From contig SKIC01000017.1 of assembly GCA_007116685.1 (NCBI GenBank), positions 1 to 19,195 of the forward strand: a stretch of DNA of 19,195 nt, given 5' to 3'. This stretch comes from Balneolales bacterium (GTDB lineage: Bacteria; Bacteroidota; Rhodothermia; Balneolales; Natronogracilivirgulaceae). Of this stretch, positions 1-7,708 are shown piece by piece (position 1 is the stretch's first letter; each line of letters begins with the position of its first letter). Both the position numbers and the translations under genes were made by a program. The notes beneath the pieces are model-generated. The model ran no database searches and was not told where the DNA came from. It was given only the letters and a program-made list of their open reading frames with translations.

Positions 1-855
1 AATATATCTGCGTATTTGCCGGTGGATACAACCTTAGTTTTAAACAACAGCAAGGTTGAAAAAGCACGTCTGCTTTTCGGCAAGATGGAGGTTTTCATCA
101 CCGAACAGCACAATGATAAACAAGTAACGGCAATGGTTCGTCCCGGGCGTAAGTTTAAACCGGGAAAGCGAGTAGTTTTAACGGAGGGAGTTGAAGCCGA
201 AGTAACGGGAATCAGTGATGATGGTTTGCGACACCTGACATTTTCCCTGCCTTTGGATGACGAGCGCTTAAGGCCTTTCCGCCACACGCCCTTTCCACCA
301 TATATTGCGTCCAATGAAAAGCTGGCTGATAGGTATCAAACCGTCTATGCTAAATGGGATGGCTCCAAGGCTGCTCCAACGGCGGGTTTACATTTTACAG
401 AAAATGTGATGTCGTCTTTGAAAAGTAAAGGTGTTACTATGGCGGAAGTCACTCTACATGTGGGTTTAGGCACCTTTGCACCTGTAAAAGCCGATAATAT
501 TAGCGAACACATTATGCATGAGGAAGCCTATGTACTGGATGAAGCTACCGCCGAAGTTTTAAATAAAGCCAAACACATAACGGCAGTGGGCACAACCTCA
601 ACCCGTGTTTTGGAAACCCTCGGCCAACAGAAACCTTTCACCGCCAGAACTGGTGCTACTGATATTTTCATCACTCCCGGTTATACTTTTAATACCGTAA
701 ATAGCCTGATTACCAATTTCCATTTACCCAAAAGTACGCTTTTAATGCTCCTGGGGGCTTTTATGGGCATGGATGCCATGCGCCGATGCTACGAACACGC
801 CATCCGAAATGAGTACCGATTTTATTCTTTTGGTGATGCCATGTTGGTCATTTAG
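1..855 (+). CDS. queA: S-adenosylmethionine:tRNA ribosyltransferase-isomerase (5' end outside window)
   Basis: QueA transfers and isomerises the ribosyl moiety of AdoMet onto 7-aminomethyl-7-deazaguanine in tRNA, giving epoxyqueuosine at the wobble base, in the cytoplasm. The frame is open from base 1, so the N-terminus lies upstream. By my recollection of the E. coli protein (about 356 residues), about 44 residues are missing. Visible family motifs are LVLNNSKVEKARL near the start, PPYI, YQTVYAK, KAAPTAGLHF, VTLHVGLGTFAPV, HIMHEE, VGTTSTRVLE, ITNFHLPKSTLLML and the C-terminal YRFYSFGDAML. The loop after ARLLFGK lacks the Gly-Gly insert seen in E. coli QueA and runs straight into MEVF, which fits a Bacteroidota-like subfamily. 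A TTG at 16 could be misread as a start but lies inside the conserved domain. The last two bases of the TAG stop are also the first two bases of the 142-bp repeat. Confidence 0.96.
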   Translation, partial: NISAYLPVDTTLVLNNSKVEKARLLFGKMEVFITEQHNDKQVTAMVRPGRKFKPGKRVVLTEGVEAEVTGISDDGLRHLTFSLPLDDERLRPFRHTPFPPYIASNEKLADRYQTVYAKWDGSKAAPTAGLHFTENVMSSLKSKGVTMAEVTLHVGLGTFAPVKADNISEHIMHEEAYVLDEATAEVLNKAKHITAVGTTSTRVLETLGQQKPFTARTGATDIFITPGYTFNTVNSLITNFHLPKSTLLMLLGAFMGMDAMRRCYEHAIRNEYRFYSFGDAMLVI

Positions 856-995
856 AAGGCTTTGAAAAACCGTCTTTTTGCCCAATATCTTCGTTATCAG
901 GATTTTGAAATCCTCACATATGGTCAATACGCTGCGGTTTTAAAATCCTTCTGGCCTCGATCTTGAACAAAAATCCTGGTTTTTCAAAGTCTTCA
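854..995 (+). repeat. 142-bp dispersed repeat with terminal inverted repeats, copy 1
   Basis: This stretch is about 94% identical (around 8 differences by eye) to 12368-12509 in the same orientation and of the same length. It begins AGAAGGCTTTGAAAAACC and ends with a near-perfect reverse complement, GGTTTTTCAAAGTCTTCA. Inside are three AAATCCT-containing modules and a small GGATTT/AAATCC palindrome. The flanks carry ATTT at 850-853 and again at 995-998, which looks like a short target-site duplication. It has no convincing coding capacity. The simplest reading is a non-autonomous transposon remnant (MITE-like) or a structured dispersed repeat. It may also act as the 3' hairpin of queA. Confidence 0.85.
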
Positions 996-1014
996 TTTAG
1001 TGAAGAGTTCTCTG

Positions 1015-1046
1015 TTGTTTTGGGGCTTTATTTCTTCGTATTTTAA
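1015..1046 (+). promoter_or_regulatory. Putative promoter of tRNA-Arg(UCG)
   Basis: TTG at 1015-1017, a 21-nt spacer, then TATTTTAA at 1039-1046, 15 nt before the mature tRNA. The -7 box only partly matches the Bacteroidota consensus TAnnTTTG. However, the spacer length and the distance to the tRNA are the same as for the better-matching promoter of the second tRNA-Arg gene (14233-14264), which supports the call. Confidence 0.45.
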
Positions 1047-1061
1047 AAGTCTTCCAAAAAT

Positions 1062-1135
1062 GCACCCGTAGCTCAACTGGATAGAGCATCTGACTTCGGA
1101 TCAGAAGGTTTGGGGTTCGAATCCCTACGGGTGTA
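1062..1135 (+). tRNA. tRNA-Arg, anticodon UCG
   Basis: A 74-nt cloverleaf can be folded by hand. The acceptor stem GCACCCG/CGGGTGT opens with a G-U pair, followed by U8 A9. The D arm is GCTC/GAGC. The anticodon stem TCTGA/TCAGA encloses loop CTTCGGA, giving anticodon TCG, which reads CGA arginine codons. The variable loop is AGGTT, and the T arm carries loop TTCGAAT. The discriminator is A, and CCA is not encoded. The first half is nearly identical to the tRNA-Arg(ACG) gene at 14144-14217. Confidence 0.96.
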
Positions 1136-1145
1136 CTTCTTTTTT

Positions 1146-1190
1146 AAGCCATGAATACTACAAGACTGAGTGTTCATGGCTTTTGTTTTT
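1146..1190 (+). terminator. Rho-independent terminator after tRNA-Arg(UCG)
   Basis: A perfect 10-bp stem (AAGCCATGAA at 1146-1155 with TTCATGGCTT at 1173-1182) with a 17-nt loop is followed by the T-rich tract TTGTTTTT. It sits 10 nt after the tRNA 3' end. Confidence 0.8.
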
Positions 1191-1329
1191 AGATGATTGA
1201 AGAACTCAGGTTATAAAACAGAACTTGAATCTTGGACTACGCCCAACCCAACACACCCCAAACTCACAAAACCCATTCTATCCCTTATTCCTCACAAAAC
1301 TATCAGATTTCTGTCGTATTTTTGGTGAA

Positions 1330-4300
1330 ATGATGAATATTATGATATGCAGACTTCTTTTTGCCGGGATTTTTGTGTTCACTTTGTTTGGTGAACTCGT
1401 GGCTCAAGAGGTGCATCAAGAGGCGGAAGAAGTATTGCAGGAACTGCGTGAGTATTGGCAAAATTCCAGAAATGCAGCTATTGCCGATGCTGAGGCAAAA
1501 GGCTACCCCATACGTGTTCAGGCTGATAATCACCAAATGTTGGAAATCGGCTTTTTTGAAAATAATGTTCCGGCTTACTTTTTAACCCACTCTGCCGGGT
1601 TCCGTTTGTTACGAAACGATTCCGTTTCCGTGTCTCCTGTTTTTACTCCTAGAGCGCTGGGTTTGTCTGATGCGGGGAAGCCACTAACTACCCACTTTGA
1701 GTTCGATGCAAATATCCGATGGATGGGTTCTCAAGACAGAAGTGTTTTTTCTCACTCCACAGCTATGGCCGGGGCGATGGTTGCTCGTGGTTTGATGCCC
1801 GATGCAAAATCTCCTGCACCGCTCGCTAATCTCGAGGCATGGAGTTGGCAAGACGATCCTGCTGAGCGATTGGCATTTGCTATACGTGGCGGCCTGGTTT
1901 CTGTACATGGTTACGACGTTGCACGAGGCTGGGTGCGTAATCTGTTTTTAGATGGTCGCTGGGCATGGCTGGGAAGTGGTCAGCGTAGTGCGCAGTATGA
2001 TTTTCGTTATGGTTACTACTCTAATCTCACTCGTGATGTAGATCTGATTGCCTGGATGGTGCCACACTATCTTATGATTCAGAGCGCCGGAAATGAGAGA
2101 GGATTTCAGCCCGCTCTGCAACCCGCCGAGCATTGGTATTACCGTGCGGGACAATGGCGCTTATCGGAAGGGGAGCGTAGCAGCGGAACCGACGAAGCCG
2201 GTTTCAGAACCATTAGTACTCTGGCATCGGCAAAGAATGTGCTAACGGTTGGAGCGTATGAGCGCATTGAAAACGAGCGACAGCCGGCAAATTTCTCCTC
2301 CCGGGGACCTACATCGGATGGACGGGTTAAGCCGGATATCATGGCGCCGGGCGTAGGTGTTTACACTACCGGAAGTCAAAATAATCGGAATTATATAGAA
2401 CTCTCGGGATCATCCATGGCAGCAGCTCGGGTTGGTGCGGTGACGCATAATCTCATCACAAAAATGATGGAGAAAAGAGAACATCCACCTCTTAGTTCTA
2501 CGGTTCGGGCATTACTCATTCACAGCGCTTATTTGCCTGAAGATGCTCCTCCCGGCCCTATGTTTGAGCGGGGATGGGGATTTTTAAACGAGGAAAAAGC
2601 CATTCAGTTAATTGAAAGAGATCAATTTGCAGGTGGGCAGGAAATCCTCAGAGAAGACACTCTGAAGAATGGACAAGTTCAGCAGTTTTCCGTTGAGTCA
2701 GACGGTACAGAACCGTTAAAAATAACTTTGGCGTGGACAGATCCACCGGCTGAGCGCATATTAGATGCCGGGCTCATCCAAACCGGAATTTTGGTTCATG
2801 ATTTAGATATCAGAATTGAGGATCCATCAGGAAAGATTCACGAACCATTTGTATTACGTGCCAATCAGCCACACAGGCGGGCAAGAACCGGAGATAATAA
2901 TCGCGATAATGTGGAGCAAATCCTTATTACAGATCCATCACCGGGGCTTTACAAAGTTTCCGTTAGCCATAAGCGAAATTTGTCACACCCACAGGCCTAC
3001 TCCTTAATCATTACCGGGCAGAAGGGTCCTCAATCATTTCCTGTGCAACTTGTGGCAGATATGAGTGTTCAGGCAGAAATGGGAAGATTCAATCCTGAGA
3101 AACATAACTTGATGATTAGCGGAGTTTTCTCAAATTGGAATGAATCTCCTGAAGATAGCACCTGGCTATTTAGAGCTCATCCTGAGGAATCCTTGCTATA
3201 TACAATCGATTTGAACCTGAATGCCTGGCCGGGACAGCGTTTAGATTACAAGCTAAAAGTGCCGGATAGCCCTCTTGGCTGGGAGAGAAATTTTCTGTTA
3301 TCAGATGAATTACATAATCGCATCATTCAAATCCCGGAATCGGACACCATAATTGTAGCAGATACCCTGTTTTTTAACGAAGAGCGTGAGGTTTATCAAA
3401 TCAGAGAGGTATTATTTCAGGTAAATATGGGTGCGGCTAAAGAACAGGGATTTTTCAAACCGGAATCCGGTGATGATTTGTTTGTGCGTGGCTCGTTTAA
3501 TCATTGGGCAAGAAATCAGTTCTACAGACTTGAACCCGGAAAAGCAGACAGCGTTTATCAGGTTCAAATTCCAATTCAGGGCGATGAAAACACAATGGTC
3601 TCATACCTGTATTTCATAGAAACGGGCGATGGGCGGCAAATCCCAAACAATGGCTGGGAGATTTTAGGACGATTTTCAGGGGAAAATGTAAATCGAGAAA
3701 TCCGATTGTCTGAGCCATACACTTTAATGAAAACGCCACTTGTTTACTTTTCCAATGATGAGGGAAAAAGCCTGATTTCAGTTGATCCTGTTCGATTAGA
3801 AGCGTTAACCTTTGCAAAAGAATATTCTGCAAAAACTGTAGTGATAGGTAATCCCGGAAGTTCAGATTTGCACTGGAATCTTACGGCATCATATCCGGAG
3901 GAAGCCCAACTTTCAGAGCAGGAGTTGATGATTCAAGGCCGTGGCTTTGCTAATCCTTTCGAGAGTCCTGAATTTCAAACAGCTTTTTCAGAATCCTTCA
4001 TCAAATATGAAATCGCAAGTCTCTTTGGTCAGGAATCTCGCTGGAGAATTCATGGCGACAGTTTGTTTGCTACTATAACTCCAAGTCCGACAAAGGATGG
4101 GGAAAAAGATTTGCGATTAGGTAACTCGGCAGGCGAAAATTCATTTATTCAATCGCCGGCGTTTCTGAATGAGGTTTCCGAATTGGTTCGGGTAGAAGCA
4201 GAAATGTTTATCACAGAATACGATGGAGCAGATTATTTTCTGAGCATGGGTGATGAATCCGGCTCCCTGCGTTGGGTTTGGTACAGTGATGCCCAAATGA

Positions 4301-6888
4301 CCATGTATCTCCAGTTAGAAGAAAAAACAGATACTCTGAATATTTCCGCTGAATGGTATGCCGAATGGCCACATCGTTTTGCCGTGGAATTGGATTATCG
4401 TCGCAATCGCATTCTTGTGTATGTGGATGGGAAAAGAGAAAGCTCGTTTGGCGTTGAGAATTTACCGGAAATCAATTCCTTGCAGTTGGGGCATAACAAT
4501 CAAAATAATGTTGATGAACTCTTTTTGAGTTCGATACAGGTGATGAGCCATTCTGTTTCAGAATCCTGGCTGTCAGCATCCCGAACCTTTGGGTCTGTAG
4601 CGCCGGGCGAAACCTACGAATTGCACATTTATGCCGAAGGCGGCCAGGTTTCAGATACGAACAAAGAGGCCGAATTACGAATTCAGTCGAATGCCGGAAA
4701 TACCAGAAATTTGAGAATCCCAATCGAGCTGCGAGTCTTGCCTCAGCGTCAGCAGGAATCTCCATACGTACAGAAAGATTTACGATTTCGCTCTTACATG
4801 CTTGGTGGCGGACCATTTGATATCAATTTAGAAAGAGCATTCGATAACAGTGCGTTTTCTGATTTGCGTTATCAGGTTATAGTTGCCGATGAAACGGTGC
4901 TTAGGACTTCCGTTACGGAAATAAGCCGAAGGCCTGCCCTTCCCGATGCGCCCCCCATCAGAGAAGAAATTCTAAGAATAGAGCCTCTTAGAGTTGGAAG
5001 TACGGATGTATTCATCATAAAAAGAGACGAAATGGGCAGAGAAATTTCGCATCAGTTTTTCGTAAGCGTAGAACCCAAAGATCCACCCGTACAAATTCAG
5101 GAATTTCCTGAAATCAGGCTTGTGGCGGGACGAGAACCTGAGCTTATTCCTCTGAATGAGTATTTTGAAGATCCGGCCGGTCATCAGCTGTCTTTCGAAA
5201 TCAGCCAAGCTGAAGCACATATTTTTGATGCTTCAGTGGTAATGATTGGCAGAGAAAGAAACCGATTACAGATGCCGGGATTTTCCTGGGTTGAGCAACT
5301 TCTGGGAACTGGTTCTGATGTTGAATACACCGGTCCTGCTTTGCGTATTTTACCCCATGAAAGAGGAGAGAGAGAGATCACCATAACGGCCAGAGACCCT
5401 TTTGGTACTTATGTGGAGACGAGCATAAATGTACAAGTGATTATGGATGAATCGCCCATCGTTGTAGAAAACCCGGAGCCTCGCGATGTTTTGATTCAGC
5501 AGGGTTTAATAGTTATCCCTATTGGGAATTTGTTTGAAGATGTTGATGGCGGTCGGCTCATCGTTTCAGCACAATCTGCTGATGAAGAAATTTTAATTAC
5601 CAATGTAAGTAATGCAGCAAGAGTAGCAGAAATACGGGAATCAGGCGAACCCCTGAGAACTGTTCAGGAATTGCGAGGAGGCAGAATTGAGAGTCAGGTT
5701 TATGGAGCAGATTCTCAATTGATGATACGACCGATAAATTTAGGAGAAACGGAAATTTCCTTGATAGCCATAAATGACTTAGGCAGAGAAACAGAAGTTT
5801 TGAAAGTAGTGAGAGTTCTGACAGAGCCAGATCCTATTGGGCCATTTGCCTTGCGAAATCCGGAAGATTTCAGAGAAATTTCAGTTAGCGGAGACCCCGA
5901 ACAAGTCATCCGATTTGTGTGGACCAAACCACAAACCAATCTGAATGTACGCTATAGAATACTTTTCGATTTTGAAGGTGGAAGTTTTGAAGAACCTATT
6001 TTATCCATAGAAAGTAATAGCAGCGGCAGAGATACGGTTTTGACCATCTCGATGAAAAATTTGGATGCACATCTTGAAGCGCTTGGCATACGCCGCCAAA
6101 CTTTTGATGCCTTAGATTGGACAGTGCGTGCGCAAGCCGGTAATCGCAGGCGATATTCTGCTACACAACATACCTTGAATATCAACAGGGGTGTTGTTGG
6201 GCGGATTGGCTTCGTAAATGTGCGCGGGCCTGAGACGAGAGAAACGATGCTTGGTGTCAATGCCAATATTTCAGCAACGGTAAAGGCAGAAGGATTGACC
6301 GGAACCGGTGAGGTAAATCCATACATCAGGGCGTGGATTGGCTTATATGATAGAAATATCCCGCCTTCCGAATGGCCTCAGTCTGCTTGGATGGAAGCGT
6401 CTTTCAGGCAATCGAAGGATGAATCAGATATCTATGAAATCCAATATGGGGAGAACCTGCCCGAAGGCACCTATTATGCGGCTTCTCGTTTTTCTATCGT
6501 AGGTCAGGAGCCGGCTATTGGTGGCGCAAGTGATGATGGCGGTGGTTTTTGGCACGCAAATGACCGGCCCGCTGCTAGAATTGTATTTCGTCCATTGCAA
6601 TTAGGCTCAGCGATGGATGTCCCTGCTGATTTCATCTTGGAGCAGAACTTTCCAAATCCATTTAATCCAACTACGCAAATTCGTTATGGTTTGCCCGAAG
6701 CCGCAGATGTGCGCTTAGCTGTCTATAATATGCTCGGACAGGAAATGGCCGTTTTGGTGCGCCAATATCAAAATGCCGGTTGGTATTCCGTTACTTTCGA
6801 TGCTACAGGATTGACGAGCGGAACGTATGTGTATCGTCTACAGGCCGGAGATTATGTGAGAACCAGAAATATGCTATATTTGAGATAG
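1330..6888 (+). CDS. Giant secreted subtilisin-like serine protease (S8) with T9SS C-terminal sorting domain
   Basis: An 1852-residue protein from ATG 1330; ATGs at 1333 and 1342 are alternatives, and upstream TTG 1225 would bury the signal peptide. Residues 1-25 form a Sec signal peptide ending ELVA before QEV. The peptidase domain covers about 110-430. Likely catalytic residues are Asp114 (LSDAGKP), His142 (HSTAMAG) and Ser362 (GSSMAA), with oxyanion Asn255 (SAGN). The motifs diverge from HGTHVAG and GTSMAAP, but the triad is intact. After it come a beta-rich domain (about 465-555, with LVHDLDIRIEDPSG), two tandem CBM20-like modules (about 570-675 and 690-795, GVFSNWN and GSFNHW), a LamG-like region (about 885-1075), three Ig/cadherin-like repeats (about 1145-1495) and a SusE-like segment (about 1500-1620). 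The T9SS domain begins at NFPNPFNPTTQIRY (about 1772) and reaches the end. Protease class and T9SS export are firm; middle domains are assigned by eye and substrate is unknown. It is monocistronic. Confidence 0.9.
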   Translation: MMNIMICRLLFAGIFVFTLFGELVAQEVHQEAEEVLQELREYWQNSRNAAIADAEAKGYPIRVQADNHQMLEIGFFENNVPAYFLTHSAGFRLLRNDSVSVSPVFTPRALGLSDAGKPLTTHFEFDANIRWMGSQDRSVFSHSTAMAGAMVARGLMPDAKSPAPLANLEAWSWQDDPAERLAFAIRGGLVSVHGYDVARGWVRNLFLDGRWAWLGSGQRSAQYDFRYGYYSNLTRDVDLIAWMVPHYLMIQSAGNERGFQPALQPAEHWYYRAGQWRLSEGERSSGTDEAGFRTISTLASAKNVLTVGAYERIENERQPANFSSRGPTSDGRVKPDIMAPGVGVYTTGSQNNRNYIELSGSSMAAARVGAVTHNLITKMMEKREHPPLSSTVRALLIHSAYLPEDAPPGPMFERGWGFLNEEKAIQLIERDQFAGGQEILREDTLKNGQVQQFSVESDGTEPLKITLAWTDPPAERILDAGLIQTGILVHDLDIRIEDPSGKIHEPFVLRANQPHRRARTGDNNRDNVEQILITDPSPGLYKVSVSHKRNLSHPQAYSLIITGQKGPQSFPVQLVADMSVQAEMGRFNPEKHNLMISGVFSNWNESPEDSTWLFRAHPEESLLYTIDLNLNAWPGQRLDYKLKVPDSPLGWERNFLLSDELHNRIIQIPESDTIIVADTLFFNEEREVYQIREVLFQVNMGAAKEQGFFKPESGDDLFVRGSFNHWARNQFYRLEPGKADSVYQVQIPIQGDENTMVSYLYFIETGDGRQIPNNGWEILGRFSGENVNREIRLSEPYTLMKTPLVYFSNDEGKSLISVDPVRLEALTFAKEYSAKTVVIGNPGSSDLHWNLTASYPEEAQLSEQELMIQGRGFANPFESPEFQTAFSESFIKYEIASLFGQESRWRIHGDSLFATITPSPTKDGEKDLRLGNSAGENSFIQSPAFLNEVSELVRVEAEMFITEYDGADYFLSMGDESGSLRWVWYSDAQMTMYLQLEEKTDTLNISAEWYAEWPHRFAVELDYRRNRILVYVDGKRESSFGVENLPEINSLQLGHNNQNNVDELFLSSIQVMSHSVSESWLSASRTFGSVAPGETYELHIYAEGGQVSDTNKEAELRIQSNAGNTRNLRIPIELRVLPQRQQESPYVQKDLRFRSYMLGGGPFDINLERAFDNSAFSDLRYQVIVADETVLRTSVTEISRRPALPDAPPIREEILRIEPLRVGSTDVFIIKRDEMGREISHQFFVSVEPKDPPVQIQEFPEIRLVAGREPELIPLNEYFEDPAGHQLSFEISQAEAHIFDASVVMIGRERNRLQMPGFSWVEQLLGTGSDVEYTGPALRILPHERGEREITITARDPFGTYVETSINVQVIMDESPIVVENPEPRDVLIQQGLIVIPIGNLFEDVDGGRLIVSAQSADEEILITNVSNAARVAEIRESGEPLRTVQELRGGRIESQVYGADSQLMIRPINLGETEISLIAINDLGRETEVLKVVRVLTEPDPIGPFALRNPEDFREISVSGDPEQVIRFVWTKPQTNLNVRYRILFDFEGGSFEEPILSIESNSSGRDTVLTISMKNLDAHLEALGIRRQTFDALDWTVRAQAGNRRRYSATQHTLNINRGVVGRIGFVNVRGPETRETMLGVNANISATVKAEGLTGTGEVNPYIRAWIGLYDRNIPPSEWPQSAWMEASFRQSKDESDIYEIQYGENLPEGTYYAASRFSIVGQEPAIGGASDDGGGFWHANDRPAARIVFRPLQLGSAMDVPADFILEQNFPNPFNPTTQIRYGLPEAADVRLAVYNMLGQEMAVLVRQYQNAGWYSVTFDATGLTSGTYVYRLQAGDYVRTRNMLYLR

Positions 6889-6919
6889 ATTTTGTTCAGT
6901 AAAATCTTAGCGGCTAAGC

Positions 6920-7708
6920 TCATCCCTCAAAATAAGCCTTCGCTATGGCCAGGAATTTCTGAGGTTGATCTAAAAATGCATAATGCCCCGCATCGGGAAT
7001 GGTTACCAAAGCTGAGTTTTTTAGTCTGTCATCCATGCGTTTAGCCTGATATACCGGCGTGGCATCATCATTTTCGCCCCATAGGAGAAATACTTCCTGC
7101 TGAATTTTCGGCAGGGTGGGTTCCAGATATTCGGTTACTGTTTTTACAAAGGTTTCACGCATTACTCCTGACAATTCTTTGTATTCGCCGGAGCCGAGCG
7201 ATTTCCAGACTGCGGTTTGGCGTAGCCAGGCCAGCGATTTTTCACGAAGAGAGCCCGGCAATAATAAAAAGGGTGCTTTAAGTAATTTTGCCGTGTATAG
7301 CCGCCTATAATACCCAAGCCCCCGCTTTGGTTTCATTCCGGCTCCGCCCGTTATCAGGACTTTATCAAAAAGAGTTGACGTATTGGAATCCGAAAGGAGT
7401 TTTAGCATCATTCTTCCTCCAAAAGAATGTGAGAGGACGTCACATTTTTCAATCTCGAGTTTTTGCAGAAGGTCGGGAATCAAATTCGCATAATCCTGAA
7501 CAGAAAATGCTCTGGGAGGTTCCGGACTATCGCCAAAACCGGCTAAATCCGGAATGATAATCTGTCTGAACGCAGCCATTTGCCGGGCTAGTGGGAGCAT
7601 GACTTTGGAGTTACTTCCCCAGCCATGAAGCATTAGCAGCGGCTTTCCTTCCCCGAGTATGGTTACCGAAAGCTTGCAGGAATTTGATTCTATCCAGTGC
7701 TGCTTCAT
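6920..7708 (-). CDS. Alpha/beta-fold hydrolase
   Basis: A 262-residue, probably cytoplasmic hydrolase of the MhpC/BioH-like alpha/beta superfamily. The oxyanion-hole motif LMLHGWG is at residues 26-31. The nucleophile elbow LSHSFGG places Ser95 as nucleophile; the usual first Gly of GxSxG is replaced by Ser93. The acid is probably Asp214 in WGENDDATP, and His242 lies in DAGHYAF. The DLAGFGDSPEP segment matches the conserved strand after the oxyanion loop. No signal peptide is seen. Its ATG overlaps the recN stop (ATGA, 7705-7708), so it is translationally coupled to recN and probably co-transcribed. The substrate cannot be told from sequence; this family spans esterases, lactonases and C-C hydrolases. 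Confidence 0.9.
   Translation of the reverse strand: MKQHWIESNSCKLSVTILGEGKPLLMLHGWGSNSKVMLPLARQMAAFRQIIIPDLAGFGDSPEPPRAFSVQDYANLIPDLLQKLEIEKCDVLSHSFGGRMMLKLLSDSNTSTLFDKVLITGGAGMKPKRGLGYYRRLYTAKLLKAPFLLLPGSLREKSLAWLRQTAVWKSLGSGEYKELSGVMRETFVKTVTEYLEPTLPKIQQEVFLLWGENDDATPVYQAKRMDDRLKNSALVTIPDAGHYAFLDQPQKFLAIAKAYFEG

Noticed and set aside
742..927. Minus-strand open frame covering the queA end and repeat copy 1
   Set aside because: It is antisense to queA and runs into the repeat. No family resemblance is seen, and repeat copy 2 does not keep a comparable gene.
1317..1324. TATTTTTG, a perfect TAnnTTTG box just before the subtilase
   Set aside because: It is only 5 nt from ATG 1330 and has no TTG 19-21 nt upstream. 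It could work only if translation began at ATG 1342, so it is not called.
1225..1329. TTG at 1225 as start of the subtilase
   Set aside because: It would add 35 residues in front of a clear signal peptide. ATG 1330 (or 1333/1342) puts the hydrophobic stretch at the N-terminus.
5952..6326. 124-codon minus-strand open frame
   Set aside because: Antisense to the subtilase gene, with low-complexity composition and no recognisable domain.
6906..6918. CTTAG-CGG-CTAAG hairpin between the convergent subtilase and hydrolase genes, as a terminator
   Set aside because: Only a 5-bp stem with no proper T run on either side; too weak to call.
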